A stretch of 10,086 bases of DNA from Verrucomicrobiota bacterium (GTDB taxonomy: Bacteria; Verrucomicrobiota; Verrucomicrobiia; Verrucomicrobiales; Akkermansiaceae), in the NCBI GenBank assembly GCA_009885905.1, contig VFJU01000006.1, positions 1 to 10,086 of the forward strand, given 5' to 3'. A model generated the notes under the pieces. That model searched no databases and was not told where the DNA came from. It worked only from the letters and a program-made list of their open reading frames with translations. Made by a program: the position numbers and the translations under genes. Each line of letters begins with the position of its first letter. The first letter of the stretch is position 1. Positions 1-7,177 of this stretch are shown piece by piece.

Positions 1-395
1 CCATGCTGGGCAAGAAGGCGAAACCCGCGCAGAATGCTCTGCTGGCTTGTCTGAAAGATAACTCGGGTGCGGTCCAAATCGCCGCCGCGGAGGCGTTGGT
101 CCATCTGGGCGAAACGTCCGCAGCCCTGCCAATTTTAGAAAGCTGGATCGGGCAGACCGACAACCTTGCTTTCAATCTACAGGCGGGGAATGTGCTCGCC
201 CGTATGGGGGAACAGGCTCGGCCTGCACTCCCCGCGATGGAGGCGGCCCGTGTCGCGACCAGCAAGTTGCAGGGAATCCCCTCCACGGGAGAAAAATATT
301 GTGCTACCATTTTAGCCCAAATAGTGGATACTCTCGCAGGTCGTTCTTCCCCACTGGTCTATCCAAAATCATCAGACCTTTCCCTCGCCCCCTAA
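1..395 (+). CDS. HEAT-repeat protein C-terminus (5' partial), probably the tail of a sulfatase
   Basis: The reading frame is open from the left edge to TAA at 393-395, giving about 130 visible residues. The sequence shows alpha-helical HEAT-like repeats: an L-G-K-K-A-K-P-A start, then K-D-N-S-G-A-V-Q-I-A-A-A-E-A-L-x-x-L-G, then L-Q-A-G-N-V-L-A-R-M-G-E-Q-A-R-P-A-L-P-A-M. Known family context: this pattern (G-x-x-A-x-P-A-L-P-A-L; V-x-I-A-A-A-E-A-L) is common at the C-terminus of type I sulfatases of Verrucomicrobiota and Planctomycetota, where HEAT repeats follow the catalytic domain. The ATG at position 3 falls inside a repeat, so I read it as an internal methionine and the gene as starting upstream of the window. 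The stop lies 4 nt before the next gene, itself a sulfatase, which fits co-transcription. No catalytic residues are visible, so the sulfatase assignment is inference; another HEAT-repeat protein is possible. The last ~20 residues are not repeat-like. Confidence 0.8.
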   Translation, partial: MLGKKAKPAQNALLACLKDNSGAVQIAAAEALVHLGETSAALPILESWIGQTDNLAFNLQAGNVLARMGEQARPALPAMEAARVATSKLQGIPSTGEKYCATILAQIVDTLAGRSSPLVYPKSSDLSLAP

Positions 396-399
396 TTTT

Positions 400-3066
400 G
401 TGAAAAAAGTAATCTCGTCTTTCATTGCTCTGCTCCTGACGTTTGCCACAGCCAATGCGCAAAGCACGGTGGGTGCCTTTTTTGCCTTTCAGGACGCCGC
501 TTCGCAAAATGCTGCAAACGGGGCAGGGACTTATAACGAAGCGGTCAGCGTCAATACCTTCACCGTTGCGCCTACTTTTTCCGCTACTGGTATAGTTGCG
601 GGTGGATATGGAAATTTTGGTAACGCCTTCACCGCATTCAATGGTTCGTCTTGGGGCGCCGCAAAGTCTGTGGGTTGGGACACAACGGTCACTTCCACAA
701 ACACCTGGCAGGTCACCCTCAACACCACTGGAGTGAAGGTGTTGGACACTCGTTTCACCTACCGACTCAACGGGGTGCAAAGTGGGGGAGCGAATGTGAC
801 AGCCCTCTCGGCCTTCGAGTACAAAATCGGCTCTGGTTCCTGGGTTTCGGTTCCGGGGATCAGCCTGACCCTATTGAATAATGTGAGCTACAACAACACT
901 TGGACGGCGGATCTTAGTTCGGTGACGGCGATCAATAATCAGTCCGCAGTCACCCTCCGCTGGTCACTCCCTGCCTTCACCCAAACCGCCACCAGCCTTA
1001 ATGTCCGCATGGATAATCTCCAAATCACTGGCACCTACGCCACGCCCTTCGTTCGCGCGCGCGCACTGCCCGAGGGCAATTACAACGTGCTCTTCGTGGC
1101 CTTTGATGATCTCAAGGCAAACTTCGGTCCTTTTCAGACGCCCGAGCAAGCTGCGGTGATGCCCAAGCCTGTCACCCCCCATTTGGACAGCCTCACCGCC
1201 AGCGGGATGGCCTTCACCCGTGCCTACTGCCAGCAGGCGGTGTGCTGGGCTTCCCGTGCTTCCTTACTGACTGGGTGCAGACCCGACACGACGAAAATCT
1301 GGGACCAGATCGAACTTTCTCAGGATACCTTGAATTTTCGCACCACCATGCCGGGCATCATCACCCTACCGCAGCACTTTGCCAATATGGGCTACAACGT
1401 GGCGGGCTTTGGCAAGATTTACGATCAGCGAGGCACGCCACCCGGTTACGACTCAAGCCTCTCTTGGCCTGGGGGCATGGATACCTCGTCATTTCCAGGG
1501 CGCTACTATTACGAAGATGGGCATTTCCAAGCTGAAAATGCCGCCGCCACCAACAAATCAAAGCTTTTCATCACTGACAAAGGTGAATTCAAGGATCCCA
1601 CCGCCACCGTCAAGGTCCCCATCAATAAAGACACCGACTACAGCGACAGCATCATGACCGGCAAGGCGATTACAAAATTGAATACCTACGCCGCCAGTTA
1701 TACCAGTTCAAGTAAACCTTTCTTCTTGGCCATCGGGTACTCCAAGCCCCATCTGCCGTGCGTCTCACCCAAACAGTTCTGGGATCTATACGATCCCACA
1801 CAGATCAACCTCAGTGGCTACACCGGATCTAGGACCTTTCCAACGGGCACCCTTCAATTCACGGGTGCGAACTATGAGATTAATACCTTTCTAGATATAG
1901 GAGCGAGCACCATCACGAATATCAATAAAGCCCGCAACCTTATCCACGGATACCTCGCCGCCACCAGCTATGCGGATGATCAACTCGGCCGTGTGCTCGC
2001 CGCCCTCAATGCCAATCCCGCCGTGGCTGCCAAGACCATCATTGTCGTCTGGGGTGATCACGGTTGGCACCTTGGCGACCACAACGGATTTTGGGCCAAG
2101 CACAGCTGTTACGAGGAGGCCGCGCGTGCCCCTCTCATCATCTGGGCACCAGGTATGAGTGCCCTCGGGACGGCAGGAAAAACCTGCCAGTCGCCAGTTG
2201 AGTTTGTCGACATTTTCCCGACCCTAGTGGATCTGGCGAGCCAACCTGAACCCGCTCAACCGGTTGGTTTGGAGCTGCAAGGCATCAGTTTAAGAGGTTT
2301 GCTGGAGGATCCCGCCCAACCGTGGAAAAAAGCCGCATTCACGCAATACCAGCGCTCCATCAACGGGACGGGCATCGCCAATACAGGCGATGGCATGGGC
2401 TACTCGATCCGCACTCGGCGTTACCGCTACACCGAATGGTGGCGCACCCAAACCACCAAGGATACTAACGGCTACAGCATCACCCGCGATGTGAAATTGT
2501 ATTCTACGCCTGAGTATAAAGAACTATATGACATGATTGCCGATCCCAATCAGACGGTGAACTTAGCCGCCAAGTCCGCCTACGCCAGTCTCGTGACTGA
2601 GCTGTCTGCCGCCCTCGCTGGAGGCTATGGTTGGCAGACTTCGTCTGTCGCCCCACCCACAAACTTCCCCACCACCTATCATGACTGGAAAGCCTCCCAC
2701 GTCGAACCCGGCTACCCCATCAGTCTCTTCGCCGAGGCAATGGACCCGGATAGCGACGGGGTCTTAAACCTGAGGGAATACGCACACGGGACGAATCCGC
2801 TTGCGCCGAACGTCAACCCCGCTTGGTCAGAAGTCACGGGTCCGCCGGGAGCAGAGTACCTTTCGCTTGAGTTCCCGCGGGTGGGAGCCCGGACCGATGT
2901 CACCACCACCGCCACCGCCTCTACCGACTTGAGTTACTGGGCCCCCACCGGCGTGATCACCGAGAATCTCGGCACACAAGCCAACACAACGCTGTGGCGA
3001 TCAAAGATCTCCAAGAGCGGGTCCGCGCCTTCCAAGGGATTTTTGCGACTGGAGTTTGTAAAATGA
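400..3066 (+). CDS. Secreted type I sulfatase, iduronate-2-sulfatase-like, with N-terminal beta domain and C-terminal calcium-loop module
   Basis: 888 residues. It hydrolyses sulfate esters, probably on a polysaccharide, outside the cytoplasm. Residues 1-20 are a signal peptide with likely cleavage after A-N-A. Residues ~22-213 form a Gly/Thr/Asn-rich beta domain, unusual in front of a sulfatase. The catalytic domain (~228-745) tracks human iduronate-2-sulfatase: metal pair D236-D237, maturation motif C-W-A-S-R at 282-286 (C282 would become formylglycine), R-P-D-T-T just after it, G-K-I-Y at 338-341 (K339), S-K-P-H with H451, D553-H554 in G-D-H-G-W, and K567. Two differences from the human enzyme are Ala instead of Pro in the Cys motif and D342 where the human enzyme has catalytic His. 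Residues 782-800 form a D-P-D-S-D-G-V-L-N-L-R-E-Y calcium loop, followed by an ~80-residue beta tail resembling the next gene's C-terminus. The GTG start is chosen because the signal peptide begins exactly there; it lies 4 nt after the upstream stop and has no Shine-Dalgarno sequence, suggesting translational coupling. The natural substrate is unknown. Confidence 0.95.
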   Translation: MKKVISSFIALLLTFATANAQSTVGAFFAFQDAASQNAANGAGTYNEAVSVNTFTVAPTFSATGIVAGGYGNFGNAFTAFNGSSWGAAKSVGWDTTVTSTNTWQVTLNTTGVKVLDTRFTYRLNGVQSGGANVTALSAFEYKIGSGSWVSVPGISLTLLNNVSYNNTWTADLSSVTAINNQSAVTLRWSLPAFTQTATSLNVRMDNLQITGTYATPFVRARALPEGNYNVLFVAFDDLKANFGPFQTPEQAAVMPKPVTPHLDSLTASGMAFTRAYCQQAVCWASRASLLTGCRPDTTKIWDQIELSQDTLNFRTTMPGIITLPQHFANMGYNVAGFGKIYDQRGTPPGYDSSLSWPGGMDTSSFPGRYYYEDGHFQAENAAATNKSKLFITDKGEFKDPTATVKVPINKDTDYSDSIMTGKAITKLNTYAASYTSSSKPFFLAIGYSKPHLPCVSPKQFWDLYDPTQINLSGYTGSRTFPTGTLQFTGANYEINTFLDIGASTITNINKARNLIHGYLAATSYADDQLGRVLAALNANPAVAAKTIIVVWGDHGWHLGDHNGFWAKHSCYEEAARAPLIIWAPGMSALGTAGKTCQSPVEFVDIFPTLVDLASQPEPAQPVGLELQGISLRGLLEDPAQPWKKAAFTQYQRSINGTGIANTGDGMGYSIRTRRYRYTEWWRTQTTKDTNGYSITRDVKLYSTPEYKELYDMIADPNQTVNLAAKSAYASLVTELSAALAGGYGWQTSSVAPPTNFPTTYHDWKASHVEPGYPISLFAEAMDPDSDGVLNLREYAHGTNPLAPNVNPAWSEVTGPPGAEYLSLEFPRVGARTDVTTTATASTDLSYWAPTGVITENLGTQANTTLWRSKISKSGSAPSKGFLRLEFVK

Positions 3067-3265
3067 GAGTATCAAGTGACCACTTTGCCATGAATCCTGA
3101 CGTCCATTCAAAAAACTTCCGTCATCCTACCCATTCGGGCAGTAGACACCGAGAGATTTCTAGCAATAGTCATGATATGGCTTAAAACTCACTCCCCCGC
3201 CGACCGATCCGCTACTCAAGCAGTCCTGAGACTCATTAAACCCCTTAAAAACCAAAACAAACTAA
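3067..3265. other. Intergenic gap between sulfatase and mosaic surface protein
   Basis: This 199-nt stretch has no credible gene. I see no stable hairpin followed by a T-run, so transcription from the sulfatase could continue into the next gene. The last ~30 nt before the ATG at 3266 are A- and C-rich (two A-rich tracts) and lack a purine-rich Shine-Dalgarno motif. The gap is long enough to hold a promoter, but no -35/-10 pair stands out by eye. Confidence 0.5.
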
Positions 3266-6200
3266 ATGAAGATTGTATTACCACTCGCCATCGCCCTGAT
3301 GGTCGCCAATCCACTGCTCGCGCAGACGACATATGTTGATTTCCAGTTCAACGAAGCTACCGCGACCCAAAATAACGCCTTGGTCAATGCCTCGTCGGGA
3401 ATTCTTGGGACTACTTGGTCAGGCGTAAAGTTTGACACCAACGGTGGCTGGTTTGCACACAATAATTATTTAAATTTGGGAGACACCCTCTACTATGTGG
3501 GCACAAACCCCAATGTCAGCACCAACTCGGGAAACGTTTTTAGATCTATCAACTTTCCTACAGGTGGCATTACAAGCGGGGATCTTATATTTGAGTTCGC
3601 GGTACCGGAATGGGACATGGGCGGGTCTGATAACAAAGGCACGACAGGTGCTGGACTCTCTGTGAGGATATTAAAGGGCTTGACCGGAGCCACAGAGGCA
3701 AATAACGGCGTGAACTTGATTTTCGGGGTGGGTGCGGGTCCTACTCTGACCCCCACTATTGGTGACGACATCCGCAGTCAGACTCAGACATTGGGAACGG
3801 GGGTTAACGGATATGGCTTTGCCAACGGCAGCGTGGTAGCGGCTACGGCTCTGGTGAATGGCACCCAGTACGTGATCGCTGGCACTGGAAATTCAAATTG
3901 GACTGGTATCGGCGCATCCACCGACACAGTTGGTACCGTTTTCACCGCTTCGGGTGGGGCTACCGCCGGCACCACGGGTACCGCCGCCCCAACGATCAAT
4001 GCTACCGCCACTGCCAATGCCAAGATCTATAAAATTGTCGTACTTGGTGACACGAACTGGACTTCGATTGGTGCAACTGGCACTCCCGCGGTCGGCACGA
4101 TCTTGACGGCCACAGGCGCAGGCACTGGCACGGGTAAGGTGGTCGAAATGACGAGGTTCCCGCAAGACTCATTGGGAAGTTTGAACCTCATCAACACAAC
4201 AAGCCCCACCGCTGTCAAAATCCAGCTTCGGGTCAACGTTAGCTCAGGAGTTTGGTCAACCCGCGTCAAGGCTGGCACGGGTGAATGGGTGCCGATGGTT
4301 ACCGATGGCACGGGTCTGAACGCCCTAGCGCGGATTCAAGTCGTGACTCAATCTCCTATCACCGCGCCAGCAACGGTCGGCACATGGCAGTGGGCCTCTG
4401 AAAGTCCTAATGTCGTTGGTGAATACATAAAGCTTGATTATCTCACCCTTGGAACAGTCGACTCCTTCGGCAAAGAAACAGCATCCGTCACCATCAGTAA
4501 CACCAGCCAGGTTTTCGATGGCCAAGCAAAACCTGTCACCGTCACCACCAGTCCACTAAGCCAGGCAACGACAGTGACCTACACGGGCACTGGAAGCACT
4601 TCTTATGGTCCAAGCACCGTGGCTCCGACCGCATTAGGCACCTACACCGTCACGGCTGCGATCGATGCAAGTAACGCCACCTACCAAGGAACCGCTACCG
4701 ACACGCTCACCATCAGAAATGCGCTTGCGGTCAATTTTGCAGGTAGCCAAATCGCCACACAGGCAAACAACGGGACGGTAAACAAACCTTTCTCCGTGAT
4801 TACTCCGCAACTCGTTCAGACCAGTATTCCTACTGGCAAACAGATCTTTGGTGCTCTAAAGCTGGACCCGCTCACCCCTGGGACAAGTAGTTCCGCATTT
4901 TTATCTTTTGGCACGAATGGATCTGGGATGAAACTCCAGTGGAATGGTACTCCGCCAGTTTACGCCGAGGGCGATGTAGCCACCGCCTTGTTTGGCTTTA
5001 GACGCAAGGACTTCACCGATGGATTGGGAGCGAAAATCGTGAGCTTCGCCGCAGGCACTGATTTGCTCTCGGCCAAGGTGGTTTTTGATCCAAAGGGAAC
5101 TCGCTTGGCATCTGGCTCATTTCGCTTTGTGGTTGAGGATAGTGGTCAATTCTACATCAGCGATGCTGCTCCAGGCTACGATTCTGGCAATTTAGGCTCA
5201 TCCACTCTGGCAGTTACGGTGAATGCCCTTGCGACTAACTGGTATGCATTCAATCCTTTCAGCCTAGCTCAACTCAATCCCGCTAATTTTGGTACCGCAG
5301 TCGCTACCCCTGCATTTAGTAATATACAATTCATCGGTACATGGGTCCAGGCGACCTGTGGTCCAAACGATGGTGCATCCACCAACCTCTTTCCCGGGAT
5401 CCAAGTTCGGGGCTTGACCGCAGAGGCGGTCGCTGGCAACGCCATTGCCACCGACACCACGGGTCCTGTCCTTACCCTGATCGGTGGGAATGTGACTCTG
5501 AACGAGGGCGATGTGTATAACGATGCAGGCGCTACTGCTCTTGACGCGGTCGATGGCTTGGTGGGTTCAACTGTTACTGGCGCTGTAGTCACGAACACCT
5601 CTGGCCAAGCTGTGGCGGGAATTTATTCATTAACTTATAGTGCGGTCGACACCAGCGGCAATGCCGCTGCCTCTACGGTTTCGCGAACGGTGACTGTTAA
5701 CGGCCCGCCTAAAGCGGTTAACTTTGCTGCGAGTCAAATCCTGGCCAATAGTAACATTGAGTATCTTGATGTTCCCTTATCCTTTGCGACTCCAGTACGT
5801 GCCAACCTGGCTTTGAACTACACTGGCCAGTCGATCTATGGCGCGCTCAAAATTCAACCTGCAAGTGGTAGTTTGGTCGTGGATGCTGGTGCAGCATTGT
5901 CATTCGGCAGCAACGGTGGCATGAAAATTCAATGGAATGGACCGCAAGGACAATCTGAAGTCGGCCGCTACGCAGAAAATGATGTTGCAACAGGCATTTT
6001 CATGTTCCGCAAACAAGAATTCACCGAGGGCTTTAGCGCCAAGCAAGTCAGCTTCACTGCGGAGAAAGATACCCTCAAGGCAACTGTGGTTCTTGCCCAC
6101 AAAGATTCTCGCCTGAATTCGGGTAGGGTTCGCTGGGTGGTCAAAGACAGCGGCAACTACTACATCAGTGATCTGGTCGGTGCCGAACTGGTGCCGACCT

Positions 6201-7051
6201 TACCCACGGGGGACAATGCGGCGGTCGAGCTCACCAGCGAGGCTCTCAGCCTCACATGGAACAGTTACAACCCATGGGATTTGAGCTCGCTCAACCCAGC
6301 GAGCTACACCCCAGTCTCCCTTCCGGCATTCAACAATATTCAAGCGCTCGGCGTTTGGTTGTCCGCCACGGCCGGAGTAAACCCAGGATCGACTAACAAG
6401 TATCAAGGACTGCAAGTCACTCTCTTCAATGCCACCGTCGCAGGCTTGACAAATGCAGTGGTTGACTCCACGCCCCCTACGATCACACGTATCGGCTCGT
6501 CCTCTGTGTCAGTTGCGTTGAATGGTACTTACACTGATGCGGGAGCCTCCGCGTCGGACCTTGTCGATGGAATCGTGAACGTCATTACTACCAATCCAGT
6601 GAATACCGCCGTCGCCGGGATCTATACAGTGACCTACAACGCTGCCGATGCCTCGGGCAATAACGCGACTCCTGTGACTCGTTCGGTGACCGTTGAGGGT
6701 CCTGCTGGATTTTCTGGCTGGATCACAGGCTTCGGCCTCGCGGCCGGCCAACAAGGTGGCAGTGCTGACCCTGACAAAGATGGTATCAGCAACCTCTTGG
6801 AATACGCCATCGACGGTCAAAACCCGACGGTTCCGAATTCCACGATTGGCACTTTCACTGGTAACCTACTCAGCTTTGCAAAGCGTGCGGATGCTACCGG
6901 ACTGACCTATGCCATTGAGGTATCCGACGACCTCGGAGTCGCCGATGCGTGGGCAGTCGTGACACCGAACTCAAATACTGCGGCTGCGATTACTTATCAA
7001 CTGCCCGCTGGGTCAGCGAAGAGCTTCGCACGGCTTAAGGTCACTAACTGA
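3266..7051 (+). CDS. Large secreted mosaic protein with jelly-roll, MBG-type, duplicated unknown and DUF5011-type domains
   Basis: 1261 residues with no catalytic domain I recognise; probably a cell-surface or matrix protein for glycan binding or adhesion (inference). Order: signal peptide 1-19 (cleavage after L-L-A); jelly-roll-like region ~21-400 (Y-V-D-F-Q-F-N-E start, Y-I-K-L-D-Y-L-T-L end), interrupted at ~195-295 by two W-T-x-I-G repeats; MBG-type Ig domain 406-483 (V-F-D-G-Q-A-K-P; T-S-Y-G-P-S-T); unknown domain copy A ~487-722; DUF5011-type Ig domain ~731-812 (Y-N-D-A-G-A-T-A-L-D; D-T-S-G-N-A); copy A' ~817-1060; second DUF5011-type domain ~1067-1143 (Y-T-D-A-G-A-S-A-S-D; D-A-S-G-N-N); calcium loop D-P-D-K-D-G-I-S-N-L-L-E-Y at 1168-1180; and an ~80-residue beta tail ending F-A-R-L-K-V. 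The domain is Thr/Ser/Asn/Gly-rich throughout, with a single visible Cys (residue 698). The ATG start is fixed by the signal peptide; there is no Shine-Dalgarno motif. It lies between a sulfatase and a xylanase and shares the C-terminal module with the former and the MBG-type module with the latter. A strong terminator follows 34 nt after the stop. Confidence 0.93.
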   Translation: MKIVLPLAIALMVANPLLAQTTYVDFQFNEATATQNNALVNASSGILGTTWSGVKFDTNGGWFAHNNYLNLGDTLYYVGTNPNVSTNSGNVFRSINFPTGGITSGDLIFEFAVPEWDMGGSDNKGTTGAGLSVRILKGLTGATEANNGVNLIFGVGAGPTLTPTIGDDIRSQTQTLGTGVNGYGFANGSVVAATALVNGTQYVIAGTGNSNWTGIGASTDTVGTVFTASGGATAGTTGTAAPTINATATANAKIYKIVVLGDTNWTSIGATGTPAVGTILTATGAGTGTGKVVEMTRFPQDSLGSLNLINTTSPTAVKIQLRVNVSSGVWSTRVKAGTGEWVPMVTDGTGLNALARIQVVTQSPITAPATVGTWQWASESPNVVGEYIKLDYLTLGTVDSFGKETASVTISNTSQVFDGQAKPVTVTTSPLSQATTVTYTGTGSTSYGPSTVAPTALGTYTVTAAIDASNATYQGTATDTLTIRNALAVNFAGSQIATQANNGTVNKPFSVITPQLVQTSIPTGKQIFGALKLDPLTPGTSSSAFLSFGTNGSGMKLQWNGTPPVYAEGDVATALFGFRRKDFTDGLGAKIVSFAAGTDLLSAKVVFDPKGTRLASGSFRFVVEDSGQFYISDAAPGYDSGNLGSSTLAVTVNALATNWYAFNPFSLAQLNPANFGTAVATPAFSNIQFIGTWVQATCGPNDGASTNLFPGIQVRGLTAEAVAGNAIATDTTGPVLTLIGGNVTLNEGDVYNDAGATALDAVDGLVGSTVTGAVVTNTSGQAVAGIYSLTYSAVDTSGNAAASTVSRTVTVNGPPKAVNFAASQILANSNIEYLDVPLSFATPVRANLALNYTGQSIYGALKIQPASGSLVVDAGAALSFGSNGGMKIQWNGPQGQSEVGRYAENDVATGIFMFRKQEFTEGFSAKQVSFTAEKDTLKATVVLAHKDSRLNSGRVRWVVKDSGNYYISDLVGAELVPTLPTGDNAAVELTSEALSLTWNSYNPWDLSSLNPASYTPVSLPAFNNIQALGVWLSATAGVNPGSTNKYQGLQVTLFNATVAGLTNAVVDSTPPTITRIGSSSVSVALNGTYTDAGASASDLVDGIVNVITTNPVNTAVAGIYTVTYNAADASGNNATPVTRSVTVEGPAGFSGWITGFGLAAGQQGGSADPDKDGISNLLEYAIDGQNPTVPNSTIGTFTGNLLSFAKRADATGLTYAIEVSDDLGVADAWAVVTPNSNTAAAITYQLPAGSAKSFARLKVTN
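3848..4150 (+). repeat. Two W-T-x-I-G repeats nested in the jelly-roll region
   Basis: Within the 1261-residue protein, residues ~195-240 and ~249-295 are two divergent copies of one ~45-residue motif. Copy 1 carries Y-V-I-A-G-T-G-N-S-N-W-T-G-I-G-A then V-G-T-V-F-T-A-S-G. Copy 2 carries Y-K-I-V-V-L-G-D-T-N-W-T-S-I-G-A then V-G-T-I-L-T-A-T-G-A-G-T-G-T-G. The pattern Y-x-I-x-x-x-G-x-T-x-[FW]-T-x-I-G-A...V-G-x-x-F-T-A-T-G-x-G-x-G-T-G is, from memory, typical of phage tail-fibre and virion structural proteins. The copies interrupt what otherwise looks like one continuous beta-sandwich domain, and are joined by an Ala/Thr-rich linker at about 241-248. Confidence 0.75.
4481..4714 (+). repeat. MBG-type Ig module, first of two in the window
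   Basis: Residues 406-483 of the mosaic protein carry the MBG-family pattern: V-T-I-S-N-T-S-Q-V-F-D-G-Q-A-K-P-V-T-V-T-T near the start, then Y-T-G-T-G-S-T-S-Y-G-P-S, then G-T-Y-T-V-T-A-A-I and a closing T-L-T-I strand. Known of the family: these are small extracellular beta-sandwich modules used as spacers or adhesive units. A related copy lies at the right edge of the window in the xylanase gene. Confidence 0.8.
4724..5701 (+). repeat. Intragenic tandem unit, copy 1 (unknown domain A plus DUF5011-type Ig)
   Basis: Residues ~487-812 of the mosaic protein. The first ~235 residues begin A-V-N-F-A-G-S-Q-I and contain F-G-A-L-K-L, L-S-F-G-T-N, M-K-L-Q-W-N-G, Y-A-E-G-D-V-A-T, F-R-R-K-D-F-T-D-G, R-L-A-S-G, V-V-E-D-S-G-Q-F-Y-I-S-D, Y-A-F-N-P-F-S and F-S-N-I-Q-F-I-G-T-W. 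The remaining part is a DUF5011-type Ig domain. Nearly every one of these motifs recurs in order in copy 2. I do not recognise the first domain; it looks all-beta and exported. Confidence 0.9.
5714..6694 (+). repeat. Intragenic tandem unit, copy 2 (unknown domain A' plus DUF5011-type Ig)
   Basis: Residues ~817-1143. It repeats copy 1 in the same order: A-V-N-F-A-A-S-Q-I, Y-G-A-L-K-I, L-S-F-G-S-N, M-K-I-Q-W-N-G, Y-A-E-N-D-V-A-T, F-R-K-Q-E-F-T-E-G, R-L-N-S-G, V-V-K-D-S-G-N-Y-Y-I-S-D, Y-N-P-W-D and F-N-N-I-Q-A-L-G-V-W, then the DUF5011-type domain. The amino acid similarity is clear while the DNA has diverged, so the duplication is old or under selection rather than recent. Confidence 0.9.
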
Positions 7052-7084
7052 TCTGTCCATTACGGGTTGCACCGTTCAACATCG

Positions 7085-7120
7085 CGGCGTGACAGGTTGA
7101 TTCTGTCACGCCGTACTTTT
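7085..7120 (+). terminator. Intrinsic terminator after the mosaic protein gene
   Basis: An 11-bp perfect stem, CGGCGTGACAG at 7085-7095 pairing with CTGTCACGCCG at 7103-7113, with a 7-nt loop. It is followed by TACTTTT, a short T-run. It begins 34 nt after the stop at 7051 and ends before the next start at 7178. It should end the transcript of the mosaic protein gene and separate it from the xylanase gene, which would then need its own promoter in 7121-7177 or read-through. A second run of seven T at 7135-7141 is not directly attached to the stem. Confidence 0.85.
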
Positions 7121-7177
7121 AAAGAAATCATACCTTTTTTTCCCCGAAACCTAGCCAACTGTGCTATCTCTTGTTTG

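Noticed and set aside
3..5. ATG at position 3 as a true gene start
   Set aside because: The codon sits within a HEAT repeat, there is no signal peptide or upstream sequence to judge, and the tail resembles sulfatase C-termini; an internal Met is more likely.
304..780. A 158-codon open frame on the minus strand
   Set aside because: It crosses the junction of two well-supported + strand genes, shows no recognisable domain, and its composition is what a reverse-frame shadow of a GC-rich gene would give.
3215..3230. CTCA/TGAG hairpin upstream of the mosaic protein gene
   Set aside because: Only 4 bp of stem with an 8-nt loop and no T-run, so it is not a terminator or a convincing operator.
7097..7125. 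TTGATT then TAAAGA with a 17-nt spacer as a promoter for the xylanase
   Set aside because: The -35-like part is the terminator loop and the -10-like part is a poor match; the pairing is easily explained by chance.
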